A model generated the notes under the pieces. That model saw only the letters and a list, made by a program, of their open reading frames with translations, searched no databases and was not told where the DNA came from. From Nodularia sphaerocarpa UHCC 0038 (lineage in GTDB: Bacteria > Cyanobacteriota > Cyanobacteriia > Cyanobacteriales > Nostocaceae), in the NCBI RefSeq assembly GCF_022376295.1, contig NZ_CP060140.1, positions 3,786,356 to 3,850,355 of the forward strand: a DNA stretch of 64,000 bases, written 5' to 3'. A program made the translations under genes and the position numbers. This document shows positions 44,557 through 53,048 of this stretch, piece by piece; position 1 is the first letter of the stretch; each line of letters starts with the position of its first letter.

Positions 44557-47500
44557 CTAGTTTCTAGGAACATTTGACAAGCTGTTCACTTGGAAAGTAG
44601 AAATTTTTTTAGGCTGTATTATTAAGTTTTGTTGCTCAGATGAGTTAAATTCTAACAAATCTGCTTCATTTCCTAAATACAGTCCTAAATCACTCTGTAA
44701 AGATATCTCGGCTATTTCTCCGTGACATTCGTAACAGCGCAGGATGAATTGCTGGGGGTTATCTTCAGACTGTTTGAAAGCCATTAAGATTAAATTTTCA
44801 GCTGATAAATTGAGAAAACTTACCCCTTCAGAACGACTGAATTTTGGGGGGTGCGTTCCTGGCTGGGTAGTCAGAGGATTAATGATTACTTGTAAGGGAA
44901 TATTCAACTCATAGCCACGCTTGACTGTGTTGGCTGCTTCCCAACTACCAGCGTGGGGATATAAGGCGTAGGTAAATTCATGCAAGCCTCTATCAGTTTC
45001 TGGGTCAGGCCAGTTAGGACTGCGTAAGAGTGTGAGGCGTAATTGATTGGGTTTACTATCATAACCGTATTTACAATCATTGAGCAAACTTACACCGTAT
45101 ATATCTGCTTCTGTTTCCCCAGTTAAATCAGCCCAACGCAAAGCGGGAACTTCCCATTTAGCTTGTTCTGCGGGTGTTTGGGGTTTAGTTGGGCGACGAA
45201 TTGCGCCGCAAGGAATTTCATAAGTTGCAAAATCTGCTTCCACATTTAAAGGAAACGCCGCTTTCAGCATTACCTGATTTTCTTGCCAATTCACCGTGGA
45301 GGCAATTTTCAAGATTGGTGAACCTGCTTGTAAAATATAATCTTGGCAAAATTCCGATTCACCTAATTGACGCACGACGCGGATACGATTTTGGACTAAG
45401 CCTTGTTCTAGCCATTGTATAGATTTCAGCTTTGTGGGTGGTAGAGGATGTTGGGCATAATTAGGATCAATATTCCAAGCATCCCAATATTGTCCACTAT
45501 CTTGGAAGGCTTGTAGTTGATTACCCGCACCAGTTAACACTTCCCGTTGATGGCTTTTGTCAAATACACTCGATAAATCTCCGGTGTCAGCATTAACTGT
45601 AACCCGCAGGAATTCATTTTCTAAAATCCAGTCTGAGGAAATGGGGAGAGGGAAAGTTGGGGAAGTTGGGGAAATCCAAAATATGCGATAGCCAACCGGT
45701 GGAATTTCCGCAGCGAGAAACAGCAGTTGAGATGATTGCGATAGTTGAGAGATAATTGGCTGTCCTGAAATATCTTGGACTTGCCAATGTGGGTGAGTTG
45801 ACGGTAATGTGAGCGATACTACCTCAGAACGCTGCCAATTGAGAGGATTGAAAATAAATATTGGTTGGGCTTCAGGGTGCGGGGGCGGTGGTAAAATGGC
45901 TTGGGATGCGATCGCTAACAAAGACTCTTGTAAAATTTGCGTTCCCACTTGTTCCACTTGCTGCCATTCTGGAAGTGCATCCTGATAAACTTGGGTAATG
46001 GAAGAACCGGGTAAAATATCGTGAAACTGGTTAAATAAAACCTTTTTCCAAGCTGTTTCGATTTCGGCTTGCGGATATATCGCCCCACAGCTAACAGTGG
46101 CTAAAGTGGCAAATAATTCAACTTGATATAATAAATCTTCACAACGTCGATTCCAGCGTTTTTGGTCGGCGTGGGTAGTATAGCAACCGCGATGAAATTC
46201 TAAATATAATTCATCATTCCAGGTGGGAAGAGACCTCTCCCCCAACCCCTCTCCTGCGAGGAGAGGGGAGATATTTACATTTTCATTTTCCCCCATTCCC
46301 TCTCCTGCGAGGAGAGGGGAGATATTTTCACTTTCCCCCATTCCCTTGTAGGGAAGGGGGGCTAGGGGGGTTAGGTTTGCTTTAATTTGCTGTAAATACT
46401 TTTCTGCGGTGGTAAATTCCATCTCTGGGAAAACGCTCGACTTTTGCCAGCGTCGGGCAGTTTCTAACATATCACGAGTCGGACCGCCGCCGTGATCGCC
46501 GACACCGGGAAGCCAGAGAGAATCTTCTAAGCCGGTTTTGCTTTGCCATTCACAGGCGTATTCTGCCATTTTTACCGGGTCAATACCTTGACCGATGAGT
46601 GCAGACATCACACTAAAGATTTTACTGCCATCAGGCGATCGCCACCAAAAAGTTTCATACTCAAACTGAGTAGTATCATTCCAGCGTAACTTCTGAGTCA
46701 CAAAAAACTCAATTCCAGCATTAACAAAAAACTGCGGTAAAGTCGCACAAAAACCAAAAGTATCCGGTAACCAAGCCACAGCAGAAAGCTTACCGAACTT
46801 TGCTTTTATATAACGCTGACCATACAACAACTGACGCACAATAGACTCACCAGAAATCAAATTCAATTCCGGTTCCACCCACAAACCGCCCACAACCTCC
46901 CAAACTCCAGCCGCTACCTGTGCTTGAATTTTCTCAAACAAATCCGGGCGATGTTCCTCAACCCAAGCATAAAGCGCCGGAGTAGAATGACAAAAAATCA
47001 ACTCAGGAAAATCAGCCTGTAACTTCAGCACCGACTCAAAAGTATTTTGCGCCGCTTTCCAAGTATCACTCACAGGCCAAAGCCATGCTAAATCCAAATG
47101 AGCATGACCCAATAAATATATTTTAGGATTTAAAACGCCGATGAACGCCGATAAACGCTGATAAAGTTCGCGCAGGGCTACAAAACTTTCTTCCCAGTCT
47201 CTTCCCTCTTCCTCTGCGCCCTCTGCGCCTCTGTGGTTCCTTACTCCCCCCAAACCCTCAACCAAAACCCCCAACCTATCTGGTGCAAACCGTGTTAAAA
47301 AAACCTGTAACACAGCCAACTCATCAGCCAAAAAGCCCGGATCAGGATTATGATCATCATAAGACTCAAAAACAAGGAGCGATCGCACCAAAGCACCAAA
47401 ATCATGACCAGGACTCACCAAACGCAAAGCCACAACAAACTCCTCACCAGGAGTCACCCCTTGACTAAGCAGCACTCTTGGCGAACAATCAAATAAATCT

Positions 47501-47850
47501 CCCTCCAGCACCAACTCCCCATTCACGTAAATCTCAGCCAAATCAGCCCACCAAAGCAACGACAGGCGCAAAGACAAACCAGCCAAAGGATACCCCTGTA
47601 AATTTTGGGGAACCACAAATCTTTGCACCAACCAAAGCACCTTTCTGCCCCCTGTCCAAGCAATATGTTCCTTAGCATTTAGCTGAACAAGTTGCCAATC
47701 AGACAAATCAGATGAAGAAATCTCAGTAATATTGCAGTCAGATTCCTGGTATAACCAACCAGATTGAACATTTACTTGACAAAAAGAGCGCAATTGGTCA
47801 ATAGTTGCCGAGATAAATTGAGAATGGGATTTCGATATGGGCAGAGTCAT
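44557..47850 (-). CDS. alpha-mannosidase, glycoside hydrolase family 38, with in-frame repeat insertions
   Basis: 1,097 residues. The catalytic domain starts near residue 245: YLLGHAHLDLAWLWP (zinc His and Asp), FCHSTPALYAW, WLPDTFGFCATLPQF with the nucleophile Asp near 360, and WWRSPDGSKI. The middle helical and C-terminal beta domains follow (FNPLNWQRSEVV; FDKSHQREVL). Two parts are not mannosidase-like: residues about 203-219 (RNHRGAEGAEEEGR) and 491-541 (SPLLAGEGMGEN, SPLLAGEGLGER); both are translated dispersed repeats. The role is probably glycan or storage-sugar turnover in the cytoplasm. It has no signal peptide and is divergent from an unknown gene. Confidence 0.9.
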   Translation of the reverse strand: MTLPISKSHSQFISATIDQLRSFCQVNVQSGWLYQESDCNITEISSSDLSDWQLVQLNAKEHIAWTGGRKVLWLVQRFVVPQNLQGYPLAGLSLRLSLLWWADLAEIYVNGELVLEGDLFDCSPRVLLSQGVTPGEEFVVALRLVSPGHDFGALVRSLLVFESYDDHNPDPGFLADELAVLQVFLTRFAPDRLGVLVEGLGGVRNHRGAEGAEEEGRDWEESFVALRELYQRLSAFIGVLNPKIYLLGHAHLDLAWLWPVSDTWKAAQNTFESVLKLQADFPELIFCHSTPALYAWVEEHRPDLFEKIQAQVAAGVWEVVGGLWVEPELNLISGESIVRQLLYGQRYIKAKFGKLSAVAWLPDTFGFCATLPQFFVNAGIEFFVTQKLRWNDTTQFEYETFWWRSPDGSKIFSVMSALIGQGIDPVKMAEYACEWQSKTGLEDSLWLPGVGDHGGGPTRDMLETARRWQKSSVFPEMEFTTAEKYLQQIKANLTPLAPLPYKGMGESENISPLLAGEGMGENENVNISPLLAGEGLGERSLPTWNDELYLEFHRGCYTTHADQKRWNRRCEDLLYQVELFATLATVSCGAIYPQAEIETAWKKVLFNQFHDILPGSSITQVYQDALPEWQQVEQVGTQILQESLLAIASQAILPPPPHPEAQPIFIFNPLNWQRSEVVSLTLPSTHPHWQVQDISGQPIISQLSQSSQLLFLAAEIPPVGYRIFWISPTSPTFPLPISSDWILENEFLRVTVNADTGDLSSVFDKSHQREVLTGAGNQLQAFQDSGQYWDAWNIDPNYAQHPLPPTKLKSIQWLEQGLVQNRIRVVRQLGESEFCQDYILQAGSPILKIASTVNWQENQVMLKAAFPLNVEADFATYEIPCGAIRRPTKPQTPAEQAKWEVPALRWADLTGETEADIYGVSLLNDCKYGYDSKPNQLRLTLLRSPNWPDPETDRGLHEFTYALYPHAGSWEAANTVKRGYELNIPLQVIINPLTTQPGTHPPKFSRSEGVSFLNLSAENLILMAFKQSEDNPQQFILRCYECHGEIAEISLQSDLGLYLGNEADLLEFNSSEQQNLIIQPKKISTFQVNSLSNVPRN
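46227..46380. repeat. two to three CCCCTCTCCTGCGAGGAGAGGGG repeat units inside the mannosidase gene
   Basis: CTCTCCTGCGAGGAGAG occurs near 46250 and 46300, each followed by GGGAGATATTT; a related CCCCATTCCCTTGTAGGGAA unit follows near 46336. All are in frame with the gene. Intergenic relatives: 31688, 39223, 54500, 55053. Confidence 0.9.
47195..47243. repeat. CTCTGCGCCTCTGTGGTTCC repeat inside the mannosidase gene
   Basis: It corresponds to the intergenic repeats at 5507-5556 (inverted) and 49822-49880. On the coding strand it gives NHRGAEGAEEEGR. Confidence 0.85.
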
Positions 47851-47905
47851 ATTTTACTTAAAATTATTGTTGGGCGGGAGTATTAACAACTAACAAATCA
47901 CCATC

Positions 47906-49285
47906 ATGTCTCCTGGTTTTTCTGGCCGTTATCAAAGCAGACTACTGAACTTTGTCCACCAGCAATCTCGGCGGTTGACACAACAGTGGGATCACACCTA
48001 TCGACATTTGCAAGTTGCAACGAAGTGGGGTGTAGAACTATTACTTTACCCCGTATATCTATTATTAAATTCTACAGAATCAGCCGGTAAAACTTTAGAA
48101 GGGAAAGAAGCACAACCCAGATTAAAGTTACAACCCCAAACTCCCCCAACAGTTGATACCCCAATTCAACAAGTTCTAGAAGCAGTCAAAAGTTTACCCT
48201 CCCAGTTAGAGGAAGCTGAACCCGTAAAAACATCAGCCCCTTTAAAATTTGTGGGATTTTTGTCGTCAAAACTGTTGCGTCGTCATTCCCCGACAGAACC
48301 CTTAATTTCTGAAAAATCGCCCGAAAATATCCAGCCTTATTTGCCAGTAATGCGCGGAATTGCCACAAATTTGGTCAGCCGTAATTTGGTACTTGTCACC
48401 GCCGAAAATGAAATATTGGATATTTTAACACCCCAACAACAGGCAAAATTAGCAGCCCGGATTATTTGTGAAGTTGGTAATTACTGGCATTCTTGGCAAT
48501 TAGCTGCAAATAAACCACAAAGTAAATTACTACCAAAGATTGAAGGAATTTTAGCCAAACTCACTGGACAAAGTGCAGTTAATATGCTATGCTTACCTGA
48601 TTATAGACCAAACAATTTACTTAATACTAATAAATTAATAGCATTCTTAGACACATCTATTGCCAACTGGGAAAGTAAAGCGTTATTACCAGTGCAACAG
48701 TGCAGCCAAGAAATTGTGAGAGTTGCCCAAACTCAGCTAAATATATTTATTTATGGTAAAGAACAGGTAGCTGCTAGAGGAAATATGGCAGTTAATAGTG
48801 ATAGTTTAGAAAATCAGACATTGAATATTCCGGCTTTAATGGAAGCGGCGATTAATTACTTTTTTGGAGGAAGTAAAGATAAAAAACTTGCTCAGGGAAA
48901 TAGTGATGGAGAGCATCGCCGTTTCCAGAATAAGGATTTAGCCAGAGATTCTTGGTTAAACTTCAGTGATGTGTTTGGTAACTCCCATATTTCATCCCAA
49001 AAATTGGGTGAAAGTAAAGTAAAATCTAGTAGACAACTCACCCCGACTGCAAGAAAAGCTGTAAAATCCTCTGAAAACCTCAACTCAACGGCTATAACAA
49101 AGAATCGCCAGAACAGCCAAGTTGAAGCCAAACCAGACTGGATAGAAGTTGAAGCAACTTTTGTCGGCTATGATAAACATCCTTTAGAACAACTTCTAGA
49201 GTGGCTTGATCATGCTATACTCTGGCTAGAAGAAATAATTGTGAAAGTGTATCAATTTTTCCAAAGGTTATGGCGCGGTAAGTGA
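47906..49285 (+). CDS. hypothetical protein, unrecognised
   Basis: 459 residues. The N-terminus has a Gln/Arg-rich start (RLLNFVHQQSRRLTQQWD) and a weak hydrophobic patch (VELLLYPVYLLL). A proline-rich middle, an alpha-helical region (AKLAARIICEVGNYWHS) and a C-terminus with an amphipathic pattern (LEQLLEWLDHAILWLEEIIVKVYQFFQRLW) follow. The last 30 residues could bind membrane. The type is familiar from cyanobacterial genomes but unnamed. It is divergent from the mannosidase by 55 bp. Confidence 0.7.
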   Translation: MSPGFSGRYQSRLLNFVHQQSRRLTQQWDHTYRHLQVATKWGVELLLYPVYLLLNSTESAGKTLEGKEAQPRLKLQPQTPPTVDTPIQQVLEAVKSLPSQLEEAEPVKTSAPLKFVGFLSSKLLRRHSPTEPLISEKSPENIQPYLPVMRGIATNLVSRNLVLVTAENEILDILTPQQQAKLAARIICEVGNYWHSWQLAANKPQSKLLPKIEGILAKLTGQSAVNMLCLPDYRPNNLLNTNKLIAFLDTSIANWESKALLPVQQCSQEIVRVAQTQLNIFIYGKEQVAARGNMAVNSDSLENQTLNIPALMEAAINYFFGGSKDKKLAQGNSDGEHRRFQNKDLARDSWLNFSDVFGNSHISSQKLGESKVKSSRQLTPTARKAVKSSENLNSTAITKNRQNSQVEAKPDWIEVEATFVGYDKHPLEQLLEWLDHAILWLEEIIVKVYQFFQRLWRGK

Positions 49286-49411
49286 GATTAAACTGACAAA
49301 GATTTAATTTGTTTACCACAAATTGGCATGATAGTTACTATAATTAACTCTTATGTTTCAAACTTGGATGTTTGAAGTTAATTTTTTTAGTACTATTGGT
49401 GGTTTTTTTCC

Positions 49412-49708
49412 GTGAAAATTATTGTCTACTGTAAATACTTCAATTTCAAAAATCCACTAGATAAACCAAAACAGGAAACATTTGTGGTAAATTTACAGCA
49501 AATTCCCAAGATTGGAGAAACCATTGTAGTTGAAAGAATTTCCCCCCAGAAAGAGTTTGTGATAATTTTCGAGTACATTGTAACAGCCGTGCAGTTTAAT
49601 GCTTCGAGAGAATTGAATAATGCGGCTGATGCTCAAATTAGTGCATCATTGAACCACTGTTGGGAGGGAACATCAAATTTCAAAGTCGATAACTTTTTAG
49701 AGAAATAA
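49412..49708 (+). CDS. small hypothetical protein
   Basis: 98 residues from a GTG at 49412. Mostly strand-like with conserved-looking turns (VVNLQQIPKIGETIVVERISPQKEFVIIFEYIVTAVQF, read across two parts). One Cys near the start and one near the end. No signal, membrane segment or known motif. It is 126 bp after the 459-residue gene and may share its transcript. Confidence 0.55.
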   Translation: MKIIVYCKYFNFKNPLDKPKQETFVVNLQQIPKIGETIVVERISPQKEFVIIFEYIVTAVQFNASRELNNAADAQISASLNHCWEGTSNFKVDNFLEK

Positions 49709-49745
49709 TAGTAGTAAATGAGCTAAAAAAGCTTGAATTGTTGAA

Positions 49746-49777
49746 GGTGCGTTGCGCTACGCGACAACACACCCTAC
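49746..49777. repeat. half copy of the 80-bp GTAGGGTG palindromic repeat
   Basis: GGTGCGTTGCGCTACGCGAC and ACACACCCTAC, identical to the right half of 31560-31639; the left half is absent. Confidence 0.85.
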
Positions 49778-49821
49778 ATTAAAATTTCTTAACATATCTA
49801 GAAACATTAGTGCTGACTTAC

Positions 49822-49880
49822 TTTTCCTTCTTTCTTTCTTTCTTTCTTCGTGTCCTTTGTGTCCTTCGTGGTTCGTTCCT
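49822..49880. repeat. TTTC run and GTGTCCTTTGTGTCCTTCGTGG repeat
   Basis: Five TTTC tetramers lead into TCGTGTCCTTTGTGTCC and CGTGGTTCGTTCCT, the inverted relative of 5507-5556. Right after it, ACCACAGATAACCACAGATG and GAACACAGAT units form a short tandem array (about 49888-49932). Confidence 0.75.
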
Positions 49881-49950
49881 CTTAATATTTAACCACAGAT
49901 AACCACAGATGAACACAGATGAACACAGATGAAAGATTGAAATTTCCCTA

Positions 49951-50838
49951 TTACCACAACATATGATTGAGAAAATGACGAAAAAGCTTGATTCCTTTTG
50001 GTTCTTGATAATTACTTGGTAAAAGATTAAGCATAGCGTTTTGTAATACCTCCAAAGCTGTATCAACTTCCTGGCGCTTGATTCGGGAAGTTTGAGAAAA
50101 GTATAATGGTTCCCCAAAACGCACAGTTAACTCTTTTCCTAAATAAAGGTCATGAGTGCCAATTAGTACCACTGGTATTATCGGTACACCAGCCCGCAAA
50201 GCATAAATTACAGTTCCTCGCTTCAGGGGATGTAATTGACCTTCGGCGCTTCCTAAGCGTCCTTCGGGAAACAGCACCAGTCCGTCACCCAGGGACAAAA
50301 TTCCCTGTACAATGCGGTCTATTTGTCTGAGCGTCTGTATATCTCCCCCTGTGCGTACATTCTCCTCAATTGCTTTGGCTAGTTCCTGGAGGTCTTGTCT
50401 TCCGGTTTTAGCAGCTTCCATTACAGCTCCTTCTTCTTTCCACATCCGTTCTAAAGGAATTACACCTCCTACTAAACGCAGGACAAAACGTTTCCAAAAC
50501 TTGTTATAGAGGGTACGCGCATCACCTAGCACGTAGTAGTGGGGATGGGTGGGGAGTTCTCCCAGCAGCAGCAAAGGGTCGATATGGTGGAGATGGTTAG
50601 AAGCGAGGATGGCTGGTGTTTGAGGTATCCTGTCCAGGTTTTCGATTCGTACCCGAAAAAGAGTATGGATGAGCGATCGCAATACAAAACGACGTACCAT
50701 AGCATGGACTCTGGTTTCTCGATGTCCCTGAGCCATAGCTTCCAAACGATGCAAAGTTTTTTCTATTGTATCGCGAACAGCGCGATCGCTAGCAGCCGCC
50801 ACACCCTCTTCTACCCGCTTAATCGTGGTCAAAGTCAA
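49951..50838 (-). CDS. 1-acyl-sn-glycerol-3-phosphate acyltransferase-like (PlsC family)
   Basis: 295 residues as read from a TTG at 50838. Acyltransferase motifs: ASNHLHHIDPLLLLG (NHxxxxD), VIPLERMWKEEG, VLFPEGRLGSAEGQLHPLKRG (FPEG) and VPIIPVVLIG. It acylates lysophosphatidate or a related acceptor at the membrane. The start is uncertain: the frame is open with protein-like sequence for 37 more codons up to a TGA at 50955, without ATG, GTG or TTG. No transmembrane segment of note. Confidence 0.85.
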   Translation of the reverse strand: MTLTTIKRVEEGVAAASDRAVRDTIEKTLHRLEAMAQGHRETRVHAMVRRFVLRSLIHTLFRVRIENLDRIPQTPAILASNHLHHIDPLLLLGELPTHPHYYVLGDARTLYNKFWKRFVLRLVGGVIPLERMWKEEGAVMEAAKTGRQDLQELAKAIEENVRTGGDIQTLRQIDRIVQGILSLGDGLVLFPEGRLGSAEGQLHPLKRGTVIYALRAGVPIIPVVLIGTHDLYLGKELTVRFGEPLYFSQTSRIKRQEVDTALEVLQNAMLNLLPSNYQEPKGIKLFRHFLNHMLW

Positions 50839-51111
50839 ATCGGCGGTTTTCTCATCGGGATGAATTGGGGAAGTTACCTCATCACCTCGGTCTTCGGGAA
50901 AAGATTCGTTAGCAGAACTTTTGATAAAACCCTCTTTGAATTCATGAATAGATCATAATTGTTCATGGCACAATAGATAATTAACCGCCAGTTAGAAGAT
51001 TTCAAACATTAATTACTCGTATCATCTGCGACAGAGTAAGAGTAAGAGTTAGAACGATAATTACAAGATTGGATTTTAATTAGAGTAGTGTATGAGTAAG
51101 GATTACAAAAA

Positions 51112-51456
51112 GTGCAAGTTCTAAAAAGAGCCATCAAACCACAAACCTATATATCGTTCCTTCACATCTACCCAACGACTTGGGGGACTGCTGGTGATAT
51201 TTGTTTAGTCCGTAAATCTGTAGCTGATACCAGCGCCTCGAAATTCGTCGGTCACAAACTCCAACTAGTGATTCCCAAAGGAATGGAGCGCAATGAATTG
51301 GCGGGGGTTCCCGTAATAAAAGTTGCCGGTCATGTCGGTGAGGGACATCCTAAAGACCAGCACTCGGAATGGGAGGCTTATGAAGGTATAGATAAAGAAA
51401 TAGCACTTGCGGCGATGAAACCTTGGGGTTTTAAGTTAATTGATTTGACGACTTAA
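51112..51456 (+). CDS. small hypothetical protein
   Basis: 114 residues from a GTG at 51112 with AAGGA about ten bases before. It contains TWGTAGDICLVRKS, GHKLQLVIPKGMERNELAG and HVGEGHPKDQHSEWEAYEGI, glycine and histidine rich in the middle. No membrane segment or known motif. The TAA stop is the first codon-sized block of a 100-bp repeat. Confidence 0.6.
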   Translation: MQVLKRAIKPQTYISFLHIYPTTWGTAGDICLVRKSVADTSASKFVGHKLQLVIPKGMERNELAGVPVIKVAGHVGEGHPKDQHSEWEAYEGIDKEIALAAMKPWGFKLIDLTT

Positions 51457-51553
51457 GTAGGTGGGCGTAAATAAAGTTAACTAGCTAGGGTCGTCATTTG
51501 TCATTGGTCATTGGTCATTAGTAAGGGTTTGGGTCCTGTTTACGAGTCGTAAC
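51454..51553 (+). repeat. 100-bp dispersed element, copy 2
   Basis: Starts at the TAA stop of the preceding gene and matches 2005-2104 at 95 of 100 positions by my count, including GCGTAAATAAAGTTAACTAG and the TTTACGAGTCGTAAC end. Confidence 0.88.
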
Positions 51554-51605
51554 ATAGTTTGGTTTATTCATGCTTACCTACTTGACCCACAATTAACGGA
51601 AAATT

Positions 51606-51635
51606 TAGGTTTTTAACCCGCCTGCGCGGGTTTGG
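51606..51635. repeat. fragment of the MITE-like element at 17909 and 30318
   Basis: TTTTTAACCCGCCTGCGCGGGTT, the central palindrome of the longer element, alone here. Confidence 0.65.
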
Positions 51636-51671
51636 CCTATATAGCCCCTAGTCACATTCGTTTGGTGTAAA

Positions 51672-51784
51672 ATACAGCACACTGCTATTGTCGTAATCAG
51701 GTACACAAGGGAGGGCATCTTTGCCCTCTCCACAAGAGTTATAATATTAATATGTGTACTTGATTTACTTAGAAAATGCTGTAT
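51672..51784. repeat. 113-bp palindrome-ended repeat, inverted relative of the 41.8-kb array
   Basis: ATACAGCA (51672-51679) and TGCTGTAT (51777-51784) close it. Inside are GGTACACAAGGGAGGGCA, TGCCCTCTCCACAAGAGTTA and GTGTACTTGATTTACTTAG, each the complement of part of the 99-bp tandem unit at 41765. Confidence 0.8.
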
Positions 51785-51820
51785 AAATCTTAGATAGGTG
51801 CGTTTTTCACTCCCGCTTAA

Positions 51821-52144
51821 TTAAGAATTATTTGAAAAATAAGTTGCTGATAATTGAGGATTTTTTGCAACCAAAACAGGTTCTCCCTTGACTGCTCCAT
51901 GAGTCAGAGTACAAATCTTATAGAGGGTTTCACATTCAAATATTGCCAAAACTAGCTCTTTACCCGTTGGAAATAGGGATGGTAACGGTTTACCTACCTC
52001 ACATTTCACATTCATTCCATTATCCAGCCATTGTAACTGCCAAATCCGCTTTTGGGTAATTGGTGCTTGGGCAAATTTAGCAATCTTATGATAAACATCC
52101 TCGGCTCTAGTATGGTCGTTGGCTGCGGGAATAAAAAATTTCAT
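51821..52144 (-). CDS. small hypothetical protein
   Basis: 107 residues from the ATG at 52144 (MKFFIPAANDHTRAEDVYHKIAKF). Soluble, alpha/beta by pattern, with LQWLDNGMNVKCEVGKP and ELVLAIFECETLYKICTL. It lies 32 bp downstream of the SDR gene and is probably co-transcribed with it. Not recognised. Confidence 0.6.
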   Translation of the reverse strand: MKFFIPAANDHTRAEDVYHKIAKFAQAPITQKRIWQLQWLDNGMNVKCEVGKPLPSLFPTGKELVLAIFECETLYKICTLTHGAVKGEPVLVAKNPQLSATYFSNNS

Positions 52145-52176
52145 AGGTTTTGGTTTTCAGCATCAGTTAATCTCAG

Positions 52177-52947
52177 CTACCAAGGTAACTTACTTCCATT
52201 CCACGAGAAAAATTTTCCACTATCACCTTCTTGAAGTTGTTCAATCACAGACAGCAATTGAGTTACACAAAGTTCCACTGAAAATAGCTTTTCTGGTGGT
52301 ACGTTTCTCTGGAATGGACGGGATAGACGTGTATCTGTTGTCCCAGGATGTAAAGTTACTATTAATGTTTTCGGACAACTTCTACCATACTCAATTGCTG
52401 CTGTTCGCATAAACATATTGAGTGCAGTTTTGGAAGCCCGGTAGCCATACCAGCCACCAATCTCGTTGTCGCCAATACTAGCTAATTTAGCAGAAATGCT
52501 GGCAAAAACGCTATTTTCACTATGGCGAAATAAAGGTAAAAGGTGTTTAGCTAGTAGAATAGATCCAATACTGTTAACTTGGAAGTAACGCAGCAAATTT
52601 TCGGAATTAATTTGTCTTAAACTTTTTTCAGGTTGGAAAGTATCTTCATGCAAGATTCCTACACAGTTAATAACTAAATGTAATTTATTGACTTCAGCTT
52701 TAATGCGTTGGACAACTTCGGCAATTTGCGACTCTTCAGTAATATCCAAAGATACACAAATTAATTTATCAGAATATTGCTTTTCTAAAGCGATTAATTC
52801 CCCGGCTGATTCAAGTTGACGATAGGTTGCATAAACTTGTTTAATTCTAGCATCTGCAAGCAATTTTTTGACAAAGCCCAGACCTATACCTTGACTAGCG
52901 CCGACAATTAAAGCATTAGCAGAATTAATATTATTTCCAAAAGCCAT
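52177..52947 (-). CDS. short-chain dehydrogenase/reductase (C-factor-like)
   Basis: 256 residues from the ATG at 52947 with AAGGTG eight bases before; a start at 53001 is less likely. Nucleotide site ALIVGASQGIGLGFVKKLL, NCVGILHEDTF, ASISAKLASIG and the catalytic YGYRASKTALN (Tyr, Lys). The split spacing and the HPGTTDTRLSRPF end resemble the CsgA/C-factor group. Substrate unknown. Confidence 0.88.
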   Translation of the reverse strand: MAFGNNINSANALIVGASQGIGLGFVKKLLADARIKQVYATYRQLESAGELIALEKQYSDKLICVSLDITEESQIAEVVQRIKAEVNKLHLVINCVGILHEDTFQPEKSLRQINSENLLRYFQVNSIGSILLAKHLLPLFRHSENSVFASISAKLASIGDNEIGGWYGYRASKTALNMFMRTAAIEYGRSCPKTLIVTLHPGTTDTRLSRPFQRNVPPEKLFSVELCVTQLLSVIEQLQEGDSGKFFSWNGSKLPW

Positions 52948-53048
52948 GTATTTCACCTTGAAATAAAATATTGTAGCATTTCCTAGTCTAATAAAGTACA
53001 AATTTATCTGCGTTTATCTGCGTCCATCTGCGTTTAATTATTACTGCT

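Noticed and set aside
47283..47675. Plus-strand ORFs rich in proline and glutamine
   Set aside because: They are antisense to the GH38 gene, with composition typical of the complement.
49951..50330. Plus-strand and minus-strand overlapping ORFs at the acyltransferase end
   Set aside because: They are in other frames of the acyltransferase gene and partly in the ACCACAGATG repeat.
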